This document shows positions 9,113 through 17,570 of a stretch of 58,540 nucleotides of DNA, piece by piece. The notes beneath the pieces were generated by a model. It worked only from the letters and a program-made list of their open reading frames with translations, did not search any database and was not told the origin of the DNA. Each line of letters opens with the position of its first letter. Within the stretch, counting starts at the first letter, position 1. Source of the stretch: Lederbergia panacisoli (GTDB lineage: Bacteria; Bacillota; Bacilli; Bacillales; Bacillaceae_C); NCBI RefSeq assembly GCF_024626525.1, contig NZ_JANJGU010000020.1, positions 1 to 58,540 on the forward strand, read 5' to 3'. Made by a program: the position numbers and the translations under genes.

Positions 9113-9775
9113 TGAATAAGCTGGCGATTTGAGATGAAATCTTTTTTCAGATCAATTAACCCCGAATTCCAGATTAAATCTTTTTTCAGACCAACTTAAT
9201 CGAAAATTAACTCGGAATTCTCGACTAAATCTTCTTTCAGACCAACTTATTCGAGAATTATCACCGAATTCTCGACTAAATCTTCTTTCAGACCAACTTA
9301 TTCGAGAATTATCACCGAATTCTCGACTAAATCTTCTTTCAGACCAACTTATTCGAGAATTAGCACCGAATTCTCGATTAAATCTTTTTTCAGATCAACT
9401 TATTCGAGAATTAGCACCGAATTCTCGATTATATCTTTTTTCAGATCAACTTATTCGAGAATTATCACCGAATTCTCGATTAAATCTTCTTTCAGACCAA
9501 CTTATTCGAGAATTAGCACCGAATTCTCGATTATATCTTTTTTCAGATCAACTTATTCGAGAATTAGCACCGAATTCTCGATTAAATCTTTTTTCAGATC
9601 AACTTATTCGAGAATTATCACCGAATTCTCGATTAAACTTTCGTTCACAGCAATTTAATCGAGAATTAGCACTCAATTCTCGACTAAATCTACTTTCAAC
9701 TCATTTTCATCGTGAATTAGTAATGCATTAATGAGAAAATCTTCTTTCTCATTAAATTTCATCTCGAAAACGGTC
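9113..9775 (-). repeat. 51-bp tandem hairpin array between iolA and iolD
   Basis: About 13 units with an exact 51-bp period fill the whole gap between iolA and iolD. Well-conserved units start at 9164, 9215, 9266, 9317, 9368, 9419, 9470, 9521, 9572, 9623 and 9674; the outermost units (9113, 9725) are decayed. Each unit carries arms AATTCTCGA and TCGAGAATT around a 26-base interior, which has its own short pairing (ATCT/AGAT or wobble variants). Neighbouring units can also pair across only 7 bases (AGCACCG). Substitutions are mostly in the interior, and the arms are nearly invariant in the inner copies. A plus-strand frame is open across the middle units because 51 is a multiple of three, but it has no start codon or ribosome binding site, so coding is not supported. 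Confidence 0.92.
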
Positions 9776-9779
9776 TATA

Positions 9780-11225
9780 CTACACCCAACGCTCCGTAAC
9801 TACTTTTTTCCTCGTATAAAATTCTACTCCATCCGTTCCATTTGCATGTAAATCTCCATAGAAGGAGTCTTTATATCCAGAGAATGGGAAGAATGCCATT
9901 GGTGCCGGTACTCCAATATTGACTCCGATCATTCCCGCATCAATTGTTTCACGAAACTCGCGAACGTTTCCTCCATCCTTTGTAAAAATGCATGCACCAT
10001 TCGCAAATCGTGATTGATTGGCAAGTTCAACGGCTTCACCAAGATTTCCCACACGTGCGATCGACAATACTGGAGCAAATATTTCATCTTGCCAAATTTT
10101 CATTTCACTCGTCACTTCGTCAAAAATAGTTGCGCCAACAAAGTAGCCGCCACCGTTCACTCGATCATCTTTACGTCCGTCACGAACGAGACGGGCACCT
10201 TCTTCTACACCTTTTTCAATATATTGTAATGTTCTTTCTTTATGCTGCTCGCGAATGACAGGCCCAAGGAAAACGCCTTCATCCAATCCATCACCGATTT
10301 TAATCTCATTTGTTTTTTGTAATAAAATCTCAATAAACTCATCGGCAACAGCCTCTTCAACTGCTACAACAGAAGCTGCCATGCAACGCTCACCCGCGGA
10401 ACCAAATGCGGCATTCATGATTTGCGTTGCGGCATTATCCAAGTTGGCATCTTTTAAAACAATGGAGTGATTTTTCGCACCGGCTAGTGCTTGTACTCGT
10501 TTTAAATTTTGCGTTCCACGCTTATAAACGTATTCAGCAACCGGTTGAGAGCCGACAAATGAAATTGCTTTTACATCCGGATGATCCAACAATCCATTCA
10601 CAACATCATGTGCTCCGTGGACAATATTAAGCACTCCCTTTGGAAGTCCCGCTTCTTCAAAAAGCTCCGCCAAGCGATTCGCAAGCAACGGCGTCCGTTC
10701 GGAAGGCTTAAGAACAAATGTATTTCCAGTTACAATTGCCATCGGGAACATCCAGCACGGCACCATCATTGGAAAATTAAAAGGTGTAATGCCGCAGGCG
10801 ACACCGAGGGGATAACGGTACATTCCCGATTCTAGTCCTTTCGCAATAGACGGTAATTGTTTTCCCATCATTAAAGTTGGTGCTCCCGATGCAAATTCCA
10901 CACACTCAATTCCTCGTAATACTTCTCCGTGGGCTTCGGTAAAATTCTTGCCGTTTTCTTTCGTAATCAGTGTTGCTAGCTCATCCCAGTGTTCTACTAG
11001 AAGTTGTTGATATTTAAAAAGAATGCGCGCACGTCTTGGAACGGGTACTTCTTTCCAGGTCTCGAAGGCTTTCGCAGCTGCTTGAACTGCTCTGTCCACA
11101 TCTTCCTTCGTGGAAATCGGAACTTGGGCAAGTTCTTCCCCCGTCGCAGGATTATAGACGATTTCGGTGTTCGCCGTGTTCGCTTCCACCCATTCCCCGC
11201 CTATATAATTTTGTAAATAAGTCAT
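9780..11225 (-). CDS. iolA: Methylmalonate-semialdehyde dehydrogenase (acylating)
   Basis: A 481-aa aldehyde dehydrogenase of the MmsA/IolA group. It shows YIGGEWVEA at the N-terminus, the [10 protein letters not shown] cofactor motif, [14 protein letters not shown] and the catalytic cysteine in [11 protein letters not shown]. IolA converts malonate semialdehyde to acetyl-CoA and CO2, the last inositol-pathway step. The start used is the ATG at 11225, which has a GGAGG eight bases upstream; an ATG five codons further out overlaps that GGAGG. It follows iolC by about 20 bp. The hairpin array begins 4 bp after its stop codon. Confidence 0.94.
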   Translation of the reverse strand: MTYLQNYIGGEWVEANTANTEIVYNPATGEELAQVPISTKEDVDRAVQAAAKAFETWKEVPVPRRARILFKYQQLLVEHWDELATLITKENGKNFTEAHGEVLRGIECVEFASGAPTLMMGKQLPSIAKGLESGMYRYPLGVACGITPFNFPMMVPCWMFPMAIVTGNTFVLKPSERTPLLANRLAELFEEAGLPKGVLNIVHGAHDVVNGLLDHPDVKAISFVGSQPVAEYVYKRGTQNLKRVQALAGAKNHSIVLKDANLDNAATQIMNAAFGSAGERCMAASVVAVEEAVADEFIEILLQKTNEIKIGDGLDEGVFLGPVIREQHKERTLQYIEKGVEEGARLVRDGRKDDRVNGGGYFVGATIFDEVTSEMKIWQDEIFAPVLSIARVGNLGEAVELANQSRFANGACIFTKDGGNVREFRETIDAGMIGVNIGVPAPMAFFPFSGYKDSFYGDLHANGTDGVEFYTRKKVVTERWV

Positions 11226-11246
11226 ATTCAAAACCTCCATGTAAAA

Positions 11247-12245
11247 TTAATCAATCGCTACAGCCTCGGCCATAAATTCATCAATTTCATTCTTCGTTGG
11301 CATTGCATCTGAGCAACTATGTTTGGAAATAACAATCGCTGCTGAGGCACTGCCATATTCCATCGCTTTCGGAATACCCCATCCATTCATCAAGCCGAAA
11401 ATAAAGGCTGACGCGTAGGCATCTCCAGCACCAAATGTTTTTAGTACCTTCGTTTTGAATGTGCCACCTTTATGAGAATACCCGTTTTTCGTATATGCAA
11501 TAGATCCTTCTGAACCATGCTTAATGACAACAATTTCGGCACAATAATCAAACCATTTCTTTGCCGTTTTTTGATCATCCTGATGGAAGTCTTTTTCAAA
11601 TTGCTCCATCATATCGAATTCTTCACGAGTACCGATGATGACGTCACATTTTTCAGCAGCTAAATTATAGTAAACGGCTGTTTCCTGAGCGGACTTCCAT
11701 GTGTACGGTCGGTAATCCAAATCCATTATGACAACAACACCGTGCTTACGCGCGTAGTCTAACGCAAGAAAAACAGCCTCCCTTGAGGGACTTGCCGCAA
11801 GCGCCGTACCAGAAACGAGCAAAGCTTTCGATTGCTTAATATAATTTTCTGAGACCTCGGACGTCTCCAATTTTAAATCTGCAACATTATCTCGATACAT
11901 TAAAATACTGCAATCTTCCGGACTTTTAATTTCAGTAAAAGCTAGTCCTGTTACGGCTCCAGTTTGATCAACTGACACAACGGAAGTGTCGATATCGTTT
12001 TTATTTAAGTATTTAACGATAAAACGTCCCATTTGATCGTCCGCTACTTTCCCAATAAACCCTGTTTTTAAGCCTAGTCTAGAAGAGCCAATCGTAATAT
12101 TCGCTGGCGAACCCCCCACATATTTTGTAAAAGAAGATGTTTCTTCCATTGGACGATTGAACTGATCAGCATTTAAGTCAATACACAGTCTGCCAATTCC
12201 CACCAAATCAAGGGAACGATCTTGTTTAAAATTCAATTTATACAC
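11247..12245 (-). CDS. iolC: 5-dehydro-2-deoxygluconokinase
   Basis: A 332-aa PfkB/ribokinase-family kinase. DLVGIGRLCIDLNADQ at the N-terminus, YVGGSPANITIGSSRLG (sugar-binding Gly-Gly) and TFGAGDAYASAFIFGL (anion hole and catalytic Asp) identify it; the early DLNADQ form is typical of IolC. It phosphorylates 5-dehydro-2-deoxy-D-gluconate, giving the substrate for the IolJ aldolase, which is not encoded in this window. The start is a GTG behind AAGGAAG, 15 bp after iolB. Confidence 0.94.
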   Translation of the reverse strand: MYKLNFKQDRSLDLVGIGRLCIDLNADQFNRPMEETSSFTKYVGGSPANITIGSSRLGLKTGFIGKVADDQMGRFIVKYLNKNDIDTSVVSVDQTGAVTGLAFTEIKSPEDCSILMYRDNVADLKLETSEVSENYIKQSKALLVSGTALAASPSREAVFLALDYARKHGVVVIMDLDYRPYTWKSAQETAVYYNLAAEKCDVIIGTREEFDMMEQFEKDFHQDDQKTAKKWFDYCAEIVVIKHGSEGSIAYTKNGYSHKGGTFKTKVLKTFGAGDAYASAFIFGLMNGWGIPKAMEYGSASAAIVISKHSCSDAMPTKNEIDEFMAEAVAID

Positions 12246-12260
12246 TGCTTATCTTCCTTT

Positions 12261-13064
12261 CTATTTAGGAAATAACCACTCGTGATCTGGATCATTATGA
12301 AACTTCCATGCCCGCTTTGGACCCGCCATCACATTTAAATAATAAGATTCATAACCGGGAACCGCGGAAACTGGGTGATACCCTTCTGGAACCAACACAA
12401 CATTTCGATGCTCCACACTCAATGTTTCATCCAAGCTGCGGTCATCATTGTAAACCCGTTGAAAAACAAAGCCTTGAGACGGATTAATCTCGTGGTAGTA
12501 CGTTTCTTCCAAGTATGATTCATAAGGCAAACGATCCTCGTCATGTTTGTGAGGGGGATAGCTCGATGTATTACCGTCTGGAGTGAACACCTCAACAACT
12601 AGCAAACTATCAGCCTCTTTTTGTTCAGGTAAAATATTATGGATCTTCCGACTCATCTTCCCAGAACCGCGGTCCTCTTGCCCAACATCTTCAGGTGCAA
12701 TTAATCTTGCAGGATAATTTCCTTTTCCCGGCGCGAGACAAACTGCCAGCTCTAAATCGGTTATGGCTTTTACCTTATAGGTGTCATCATTCGGAACATA
12801 CACAGAATATGGAGGGATTTTTTCAAAAACACTCATTCTTTCTCCAATAGAGGTAAACGTTTCTTTTTCTGTATGTACATCCGCCTTTCCGCTTAATAAA
12901 ACAAGGCATACTTCATTTTTTTCTGTAGGTTTCGTTAATTCCTCTCCTTCTTTCAAGGAATACACTTCAAATCCAACATACTCCCAATTTACAGATTCCG
13001 GTGAGACGTGTAAGATTTTCCCTTCACCGTTGCGCTTCTGGGGCTTCATTAGTAAATTAGACAC
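12261..13064 (-). CDS. iolB: 5-deoxy-glucuronate isomerase
   Basis: A 267-aa bicupin that matches IolB in length. Visible motifs are SSYPPHKHDEDR and ETYYHEINPSQGFVFQRVY in the second cupin, then VPEGYHPVSAVPGYESYYLNVMAG, which carry the metal-binding histidines and glutamate. It isomerises 5-deoxy-glucuronate to 5-dehydro-2-deoxygluconate. The GTG start lies 7 bases after AAGGAGG and overlaps the end of iolG by 8 bp, which suggests coupled translation. Confidence 0.94.
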   Translation of the reverse strand: MSNLLMKPQKRNGEGKILHVSPESVNWEYVGFEVYSLKEGEELTKPTEKNEVCLVLLSGKADVHTEKETFTSIGERMSVFEKIPPYSVYVPNDDTYKVKAITDLELAVCLAPGKGNYPARLIAPEDVGQEDRGSGKMSRKIHNILPEQKEADSLLVVEVFTPDGNTSSYPPHKHDEDRLPYESYLEETYYHEINPSQGFVFQRVYNDDRSLDETLSVEHRNVVLVPEGYHPVSAVPGYESYYLNVMAGPKRAWKFHNDPDHEWLFPK

Positions 13065-14085
13065 GTAAATCCTCCTTTTCCAATTCTGCCAACATTACTG
13101 AACGCTTTTCTTTTACCGACTTTTGCGCGGCAAGTGCGATTAATTCAGCCATATACCCATCTTCCCCACTACAAGAAACCGCCTTATTTTCTATAATCGC
13201 ATTCGCAAACTCATGAATTTCAGACATAAATGCTGCTTTATAACGATCGAGGAAGAAAAACTTCGGATGGTCTAATAGAATGGAATCTTTCGTTGCAATT
13301 TGAACATTCGTGTATCTTTCATTTTCGGCAAAAGCAACACCTAAATCGCCGAAAACTTCTATTCGTTGGTCATAGCCATACAGCGCTTGTCGGCTATTAT
13401 CAATGACTCCAAGCGATCCATCTTCAAATGTAAGAGTCGTAATCGCAGTGTCAACATCATTATATTTTTCAAAAATGGGATTAACTAAATTTGCAGCTTT
13501 TACTGATACTTCCACTACTTTTTTTCCTGATAAGTAGCGAATCATATCAAAATCGTGAATCGTCATGTCCATGAACATGCCGCCGGAACGTTTAATGTAT
13601 TCCTCATGTGGTGGTTGTGGGTCTCGTGATGTAATTTTAATAATATGGGGATTTCCAATTTTTCCTTCTCTAACGGTTTCATAGACTTTCCGAAAATGTT
13701 GGTCGAAGCGGCGGTTAAAACCAACTTGAAGCTTCACACCTGCTTCTTGAACAGCTTTCAATGCTTCCATCGTCTCTTCAATATTAAAACTTACTGGTTT
13801 TTCACAAAAAATATGTTTTCCTGCCTTCGCCGCAGCTTTAATGAACTTGACATGTGTATCTGTGGAAGAACAAATGAAGACGGCATCAATGGCAGGATCC
13901 TCAAATATTTTTTCAGGGTCAGTCGTAATTAACGGGATTTGTTGGTAAAAATGCGTGTCATTCAAATGCTCAATATGTAAATCTGCGATTACTTTTAAAT
14001 TAATCACATTTAATCGCAACATATTATCCGCATGAAGCTGACCAATCCTCCCAGCTCCGATTATTCCAACATTTAATTTTCTCAT
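13057..14085 (-). CDS. iolG: myo-inositol 2-dehydrogenase
   Basis: A 342-aa Gfo/Idh/MocA dehydrogenase with the Rossmann motif GIIGAGRIGQLHADN, the FCEKPVSFN motif carrying catalytic Lys, QVGFNRRFDQHFR and GGMFMDMTIHDFDM with the conserved Asp/His. Length and motifs match IolG, which oxidises myo-inositol to 2-inosose with NAD. As first gene of the operon it has the regulatory region (14107-14197) directly upstream and a GGGGTG ribosome binding site. The copy at 5149-6192 is a paralogue with different substrate-side residues. Confidence 0.92.
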   Translation of the reverse strand: MRKLNVGIIGAGRIGQLHADNMLRLNVINLKVIADLHIEHLNDTHFYQQIPLITTDPEKIFEDPAIDAVFICSSTDTHVKFIKAAAKAGKHIFCEKPVSFNIEETMEALKAVQEAGVKLQVGFNRRFDQHFRKVYETVREGKIGNPHIIKITSRDPQPPHEEYIKRSGGMFMDMTIHDFDMIRYLSGKKVVEVSVKAANLVNPIFEKYNDVDTAITTLTFEDGSLGVIDNSRQALYGYDQRIEVFGDLGVAFAENERYTNVQIATKDSILLDHPKFFFLDRYKAAFMSEIHEFANAIIENKAVSCSGEDGYMAELIALAAQKSVKEKRSVMLAELEKEDLRV

Positions 14086-14106
14086 CTAATTCACCCCATG
14101 TTTTTA

Positions 14107-14120
14107 GTTAAGCGCTTACC
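14107..14120 (-). promoter_or_regulatory. IolQ-like operator upstream of iolG
   Basis: GTTAAGCGCTTACC matches 12 of 14 positions of the palindrome RGWAAGCGCTTSCY reported for Geobacillus IolQ, including the whole AAGCGCTT core. It lies 22 bp before iolG, between promoter and ribosome binding site, where LacI-type repressors act. Confidence 0.7.
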
Positions 14121-14146
14121 TTTTGCGACAAAAATATAAACACTTT

Positions 14147-14197
14147 AGAAAAGCGTTTTCTATTTTCGGTAAAATCATACAAATGTAAGCGTTTAAT
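14147..14197 (-). promoter_or_regulatory. Two cre-like or IolQ-like boxes upstream of iolG
   Basis: AGAAAAGCGTTTTCT (14147-14161) has 6-bp perfect arms. TGTAAGCGTTTAAT (14184-14197) fits the catabolite-response consensus WTGNAANCGNWNNCW with one mismatch. Both share the AAGCG half-site of the operator at 14107, so either CcpA or the LacI-type regulator could bind. Carbon-catabolite control of iol genes is well known in Bacillus. Confidence 0.55.
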
Positions 14198-14264
14198 TTA
14201 CATATAATATATAACAGTTATTCTTCTTTAATCAATAGATTGCTAGAATTTTAAAAACTTTTCA

Positions 14265-14540
14265 TCAAATTATTGTTTCAAGAACTTTTTTTACCGATAG
14301 AACGGATCGGTCTAAAGCTTTTGTTTCATCTTCTGTCAATGGCAATTCACTAATACTCTCAATTCCATTTCCACCTAAAATAGTAGAAACACCAAAGTAT
14401 AAATTATCATAATCGTATTCCCTTTCTAAATAAGCAACGGAAGGAAGGATTTTTCTTTTATCCTAATTGCTTCTGACATTACTACTAAAGAGGCCGCGGG
14501 TGCATAATAGGCACTTCCGTTTCCAGAAGGTATAAGAATT
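14265..14540 (-). pseudogene. Malate dehydrogenase C-terminal remnant
   Basis: On the minus strand one frame reads GNGSAYYAPAASLVVMSEAI and, after a one-base shift at a poly-A tract near 14445-14460, continues LPSVAYLE, then YFGVSTILGGNGIESISEL and LPLTEDETKALDRSV to a TGA. These are the C-terminal motifs of the Mdh/LDH family and look most like Bacillus malate dehydrogenase. The N-terminal two thirds, including the Rossmann motif and catalytic His, are absent. A truncated, frameshifted relic with no start; its boundary abuts the small plus-strand gene at 14607. Confidence 0.78.
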
Positions 14541-14606
14541 CCTTTGGAATACCAGGTGCTTTTTTGTAAATAATAAGATTGAAATAATAAAATGAGGAGG
14601 GTTTAA

Positions 14607-14759
14607 ATGCAACAGAAAGCTAATCAGAATTTGGGTTCTATTAATAAACCAAAATTTGCCGGAACTGATGCACAAAAAGTAAAACAAGAAATTCAAACAG
14701 ATGTAAAAAACGGACAAGGTGCAATGACTTCCAGAGAGGCGGGAGCAATGCGCGATTAA
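14607..14759 (+). CDS. Small hydrophilic protein, possibly a spore SASP-like protein
   Basis: A 50-aa protein starting at the ATG behind GAGGAGGG. It is rich in Gln, Lys and Ala, has no hydrophobic segment and ends NGQGAMTSREAGAMRD. The TDAQKVKQE stretch recalls the AQxVKxQ repeats of gamma-type small acid-soluble spore proteins, but the match is short and I cannot assign the family firmly. It is a single-gene unit with a strong terminator immediately after the stop codon, a layout common for spore-protein genes. Confidence 0.6.
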   Translation: MQQKANQNLGSINKPKFAGTDAQKVKQEIQTDVKNGQGAMTSREAGAMRD

Positions 14760-14784
14760 AAAAACCACTTGAGTGGTTTTTTTA
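14757..14784. terminator. Bidirectional terminator
   Basis: AAAAAACCACT-TG-AGTGGTTTTTT is symmetrical, with A-run and T-run on both sides. It can end both the small plus-strand gene and the leftward hydrolase operon at 14796-17358. Confidence 0.8.
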
Positions 14785-14795
14785 TTGGATGCAAT

Positions 14796-15476
14796 TCAAT
14801 CTCTCCCCTTATATTCTTTTATGAATTTCTCAATAGTGTTCATCACTTCTTTAACAATATTTATCGTCGTTTTAACATCTCCTTTTACCTCTAACCCATG
14901 GTTAGCATTAGGAATAACAAGCCCTTTAACGTTAGAATTTTTATTAATGTCGGCAATGAGATTTTCTTTATAATGAGGATCATCCGTGCCTATTACGTAC
15001 AGAGAAGGAATCACTATTTTTGAAAGAGCATTACACACAGTCTCATCTTTTATAAGCGGCGTTAACCATATTCCATATGTACGATTTACATCAATAAAGT
15101 TTTTCCGATTCCATTCGTATGCCATAGGAATAGTTCCGATCGACTTACTTAAAATAAAATACATTCCATATTCGGTATCCTTAAGAACTGTTTCAACGAC
15201 AGATACCACATCTTCATATATCCATTGATCCTGTGCGTGATGCTCCAATTTTTTAAAAGCTTCATTTTCTAAATAGTTATAATTGACGTGGAGCAGATCG
15301 ACATTTTCATTCATGCAAATACCTGTCGCATAATGAAAAAGTGGTCTCTGCGTTGTATAGCCAAGCCCCGGCAGCATTATGCAAATACCATTATTTTTCT
15401 CTTTTCCATGAATCCATGTATAATTGATCGTTGAATCATCATTTCTAACTACTTTTCCTTCATTAAACTCGTACAT
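14796..15476 (-). CDS. Alpha/beta-hydrolase family protein
   Basis: About 226 aa. ICIMLPGLGYTTQRPLF resembles the oxyanion-hole loop of alpha/beta hydrolases, FILSKSIGTIPMA is the nucleophile elbow (Ser in S-K-S-I-G, a degenerate GxSxG), VIGTDDPHY supplies the acid and NANHGLEVKGD the catalytic His. The start used is the ATG at 15476 behind GGGGTG; the longer frame to 15563 runs deep inside the PP2C gene. It overlaps the upstream PP2C-like gene by 14 bp, which implies coupled expression. The substrate is unknown. Confidence 0.78.
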   Translation of the reverse strand: MYEFNEGKVVRNDDSTINYTWIHGKEKNNGICIMLPGLGYTTQRPLFHYATGICMNENVDLLHVNYNYLENEAFKKLEHHAQDQWIYEDVVSVVETVLKDTEYGMYFILSKSIGTIPMAYEWNRKNFIDVNRTYGIWLTPLIKDETVCNALSKIVIPSLYVIGTDDPHYKENLIADINKNSNVKGLVIPNANHGLEVKGDVKTTINIVKEVMNTIEKFIKEYKGRD

Positions 15477-16329
15477 TTGATTCACCCCGATTTGGTAGAT
15501 CACTTGGATACTGGGCAGAAAATAAGTTGATGTACTCCCAGCATATGATAGTCGCACTATCACTGCCTAGATTATCGTGAACATGTTGTAATATGCGCCT
15601 GATTCCCGTTTCTAATTTCGTCACATCCGAAAATTCCTTATATATATTCAGCCCATCTTGATAATGCTCTTTTCCACATTCTAATATACCATCAGTAAGC
15701 ATTAGAATGGTGTTTCTTCCTGGTCTCAGCTCTCTAATGCCAGAAGAATAACAAGGAACAGGAAGAGAAAAAGTATTGACAAAGCCAATCCATTCATAAA
15801 ATTGCCGTTGATTCACCTTATATTGCCCTAGCTTGTGAAGCTCCTCATGCAATAGGTATACTAAACAATCTCCAACTGAAAACCACCAAAGGTACTTTTC
15901 CTTTCTGACACAGATAAGGCAGGCGGTTTCTCCCTTTACTTTTTCACATTCTTCAATAAATTCTGCGGATTGGAAGACTGAAAGTAAATGACTTTCTAAT
16001 ATCGTAAATACATTTTCAACAGGTTTATCCAAAATCTTCGAGATACTTTTCCCTTCATCTTGGATCGTCCGAATCACAAGGTCCACACTTTCTGAACTAT
16101 CATGACCATCCAAAATCATGGACAGTTCCCAATCCGCACCCGTCCATACTAAAGCACCATCTTCATTTTTATTGGCACCTGCTTTTGAATTGCCACCGTA
16201 TCTGCCAATTTGAACATGATTGCATGAATCTATTTTTATCTCATCAACAAATTGAATTTCACTTCCACTCCACTCAAATGTATGAAAGTAAGTTTTGTCT
16301 TTATTTCTATTAAACATAGAATCACCCAT
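15463..16329 (-). CDS. PP2C-like protein phosphatase
   Basis: A 288-aa soluble protein with PP2C metal-site motifs in order: GANKNEDGALVW, MILDGHDSSE (usual DGxGGH modified to DGHDSS), FSVGDCLVYLL, MLTDGILE and GSDSATIICW. The acidic metal ligands are therefore present, although the second motif is atypical. It would be a Ser/Thr phosphatase or a PP2C-fold relative. It is followed by an overlapping alpha/beta hydrolase gene and preceded by a kinase-fold gene about 100 bp upstream on the same strand. An in-frame ATG four codons in has a better-placed GGGTGA, so the true start may be 16317. Confidence 0.8.
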   Translation of the reverse strand: MGDSMFNRNKDKTYFHTFEWSGSEIQFVDEIKIDSCNHVQIGRYGGNSKAGANKNEDGALVWTGADWELSMILDGHDSSESVDLVIRTIQDEGKSISKILDKPVENVFTILESHLLSVFQSAEFIEECEKVKGETACLICVRKEKYLWWFSVGDCLVYLLHEELHKLGQYKVNQRQFYEWIGFVNTFSLPVPCYSSGIRELRPGRNTILMLTDGILECGKEHYQDGLNIYKEFSDVTKLETGIRRILQHVHDNLGSDSATIICWEYINLFSAQYPSDLPNRGESNVRV

Positions 16330-16425
16330 TTCAAATATTCCTTATTATTTCTGCAAGGTCTGGGAATGTTTCGTACAAGCTGTTATCAATTTCTTTTTTT
16401 TATTCAAAGTAAACTCCTATTCTTA

Positions 16426-17358
16426 TTATTGCTTTCCATTCACAACGTCTACCTCCAGTAAGAATGGATTTTTTCTAATCAGACTTTTTACTTTCTCAAT
16501 CGTTTTTGGCCCAATGGGGACACTATTGCTTCTACTAAGCAAGATCCATTTTAAGTAGGCCAATGCTTCAAATATATCTAGTTCATTGCTGGGAACTTTA
16601 TTTTTCGATAAATAAGCGGAACGAAACACTTGTGCAAGACGATCTGATATGTATATTTTTTTCAAAATCAATGACCAGGAAAAATCATATCTAGGGTCAC
16701 CCAATTGTCCATTTGTCCAATCTATAACTGTATATCGATTATTTTCTTCCAAAATATTGTTTAGATGAAAATCACCGTGAATAATACGATCTTGCCTTAT
16801 CTGGATAAGATTAACTAAAGAAATTACTGCTTTATTTAAATCATGATGTTTGCTAAGTTCAGGAAAAAAATAGCTTACGAAATCATATTTTGGAAGTTGA
16901 ATTGTTTCTATATCTTCATTATTCATTTGATGTAAAGTAGATAATATATTGGCAATTTCAATCAAAATCTTGTTATTTACCTTTTGAACAGGAACTCCAT
17001 CAAAAGTTGTCAATAAAACCTTATGTGTGTTTCGATCTATCCCCCAACCAACTGGTTTAGATACTGACAAGCCCTTTTCTATAAGCGCATTCAATAAATG
17101 AAATTGAAAATGAATATCAGGTTTCGAACTCTTATTCCATACTTTCAATACAAAACTCTTATTATCTAATTCTATTTTGATGACTTCTGCTTCATTTCCT
17201 TGATTCATTGGATATATGGATAAAGTATCTTCCTGATTAATTAAATCAGCTACAGTTTCACTTTTCTCAATCCAATCCACGGCACTTATAGGGCTGCTCA
17301 ATGACCATCTTCCTTCCTCTAGTTTTTTTCGAGCGATTACATTTACATGTATTCCCAT
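16426..17358 (-). CDS. Aminoglycoside phosphotransferase-like kinase
   Basis: A 310-aa protein kinase-like phosphotransferase of the APH/choline-kinase group. IIHGDFHLNNILEENN is the catalytic loop (Asp and Asn present) and YTVIDWTNGQLGDPRYDFSW the metal-binding Asp region; SFVLKVWNKSS holds the likely ATP-binding Lys. It starts a leftward group of kinase, PP2C-like phosphatase and hydrolase. True antibiotic resistance is unlikely to be deducible; a small-molecule or spore-related kinase is equally possible. The ribosome binding site at the listed start is weak. Confidence 0.82.
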   Translation of the reverse strand: MGIHVNVIARKKLEEGRWSLSSPISAVDWIEKSETVADLINQEDTLSIYPMNQGNEAEVIKIELDNKSFVLKVWNKSSKPDIHFQFHLLNALIEKGLSVSKPVGWGIDRNTHKVLLTTFDGVPVQKVNNKILIEIANILSTLHQMNNEDIETIQLPKYDFVSYFFPELSKHHDLNKAVISLVNLIQIRQDRIIHGDFHLNNILEENNRYTVIDWTNGQLGDPRYDFSWSLILKKIYISDRLAQVFRSAYLSKNKVPSNELDIFEALAYLKWILLSRSNSVPIGPKTIEKVKSLIRKNPFLLEVDVVNGKQ

Positions 17359-17570
17359 TTAAACATAGGATATCACGACAGACCGACTAACGGGAAAAGA
17401 ATATTTAATATATATCTGATATCCATTCATACTGAATATTGGATAACCTTACCATTGCTCATGATTTTAAGATCATTCAAAAGTCTATTTTAAATTGAAT
17501 ATTTTTTTAGTGTCATAAGAGGAAATTCTATACGTCTAAATAAGTGAAATCAAATACGGGGGAAAGCGAC

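Noticed and set aside
9113-9775. CRISPR array
   Set aside because: The whole 51-bp period is conserved; there are no unique spacers between invariant repeats, and no cas genes lie nearby.
14463-14768. 101-aa minus-strand frame opposite the small spore-like gene
   Set aside because: It is the antisense of the 14607-14759 gene and the mdh remnant; no ribosome binding site, and the real gene has a strong one.
17489-17536. Autoregulated ECF promoter before the sigma gene
   Set aside because: A CGTC -10-like box is present, but the only TGAATA -35 candidate is about 31 bp away, far from the required 16-17 bp spacing.
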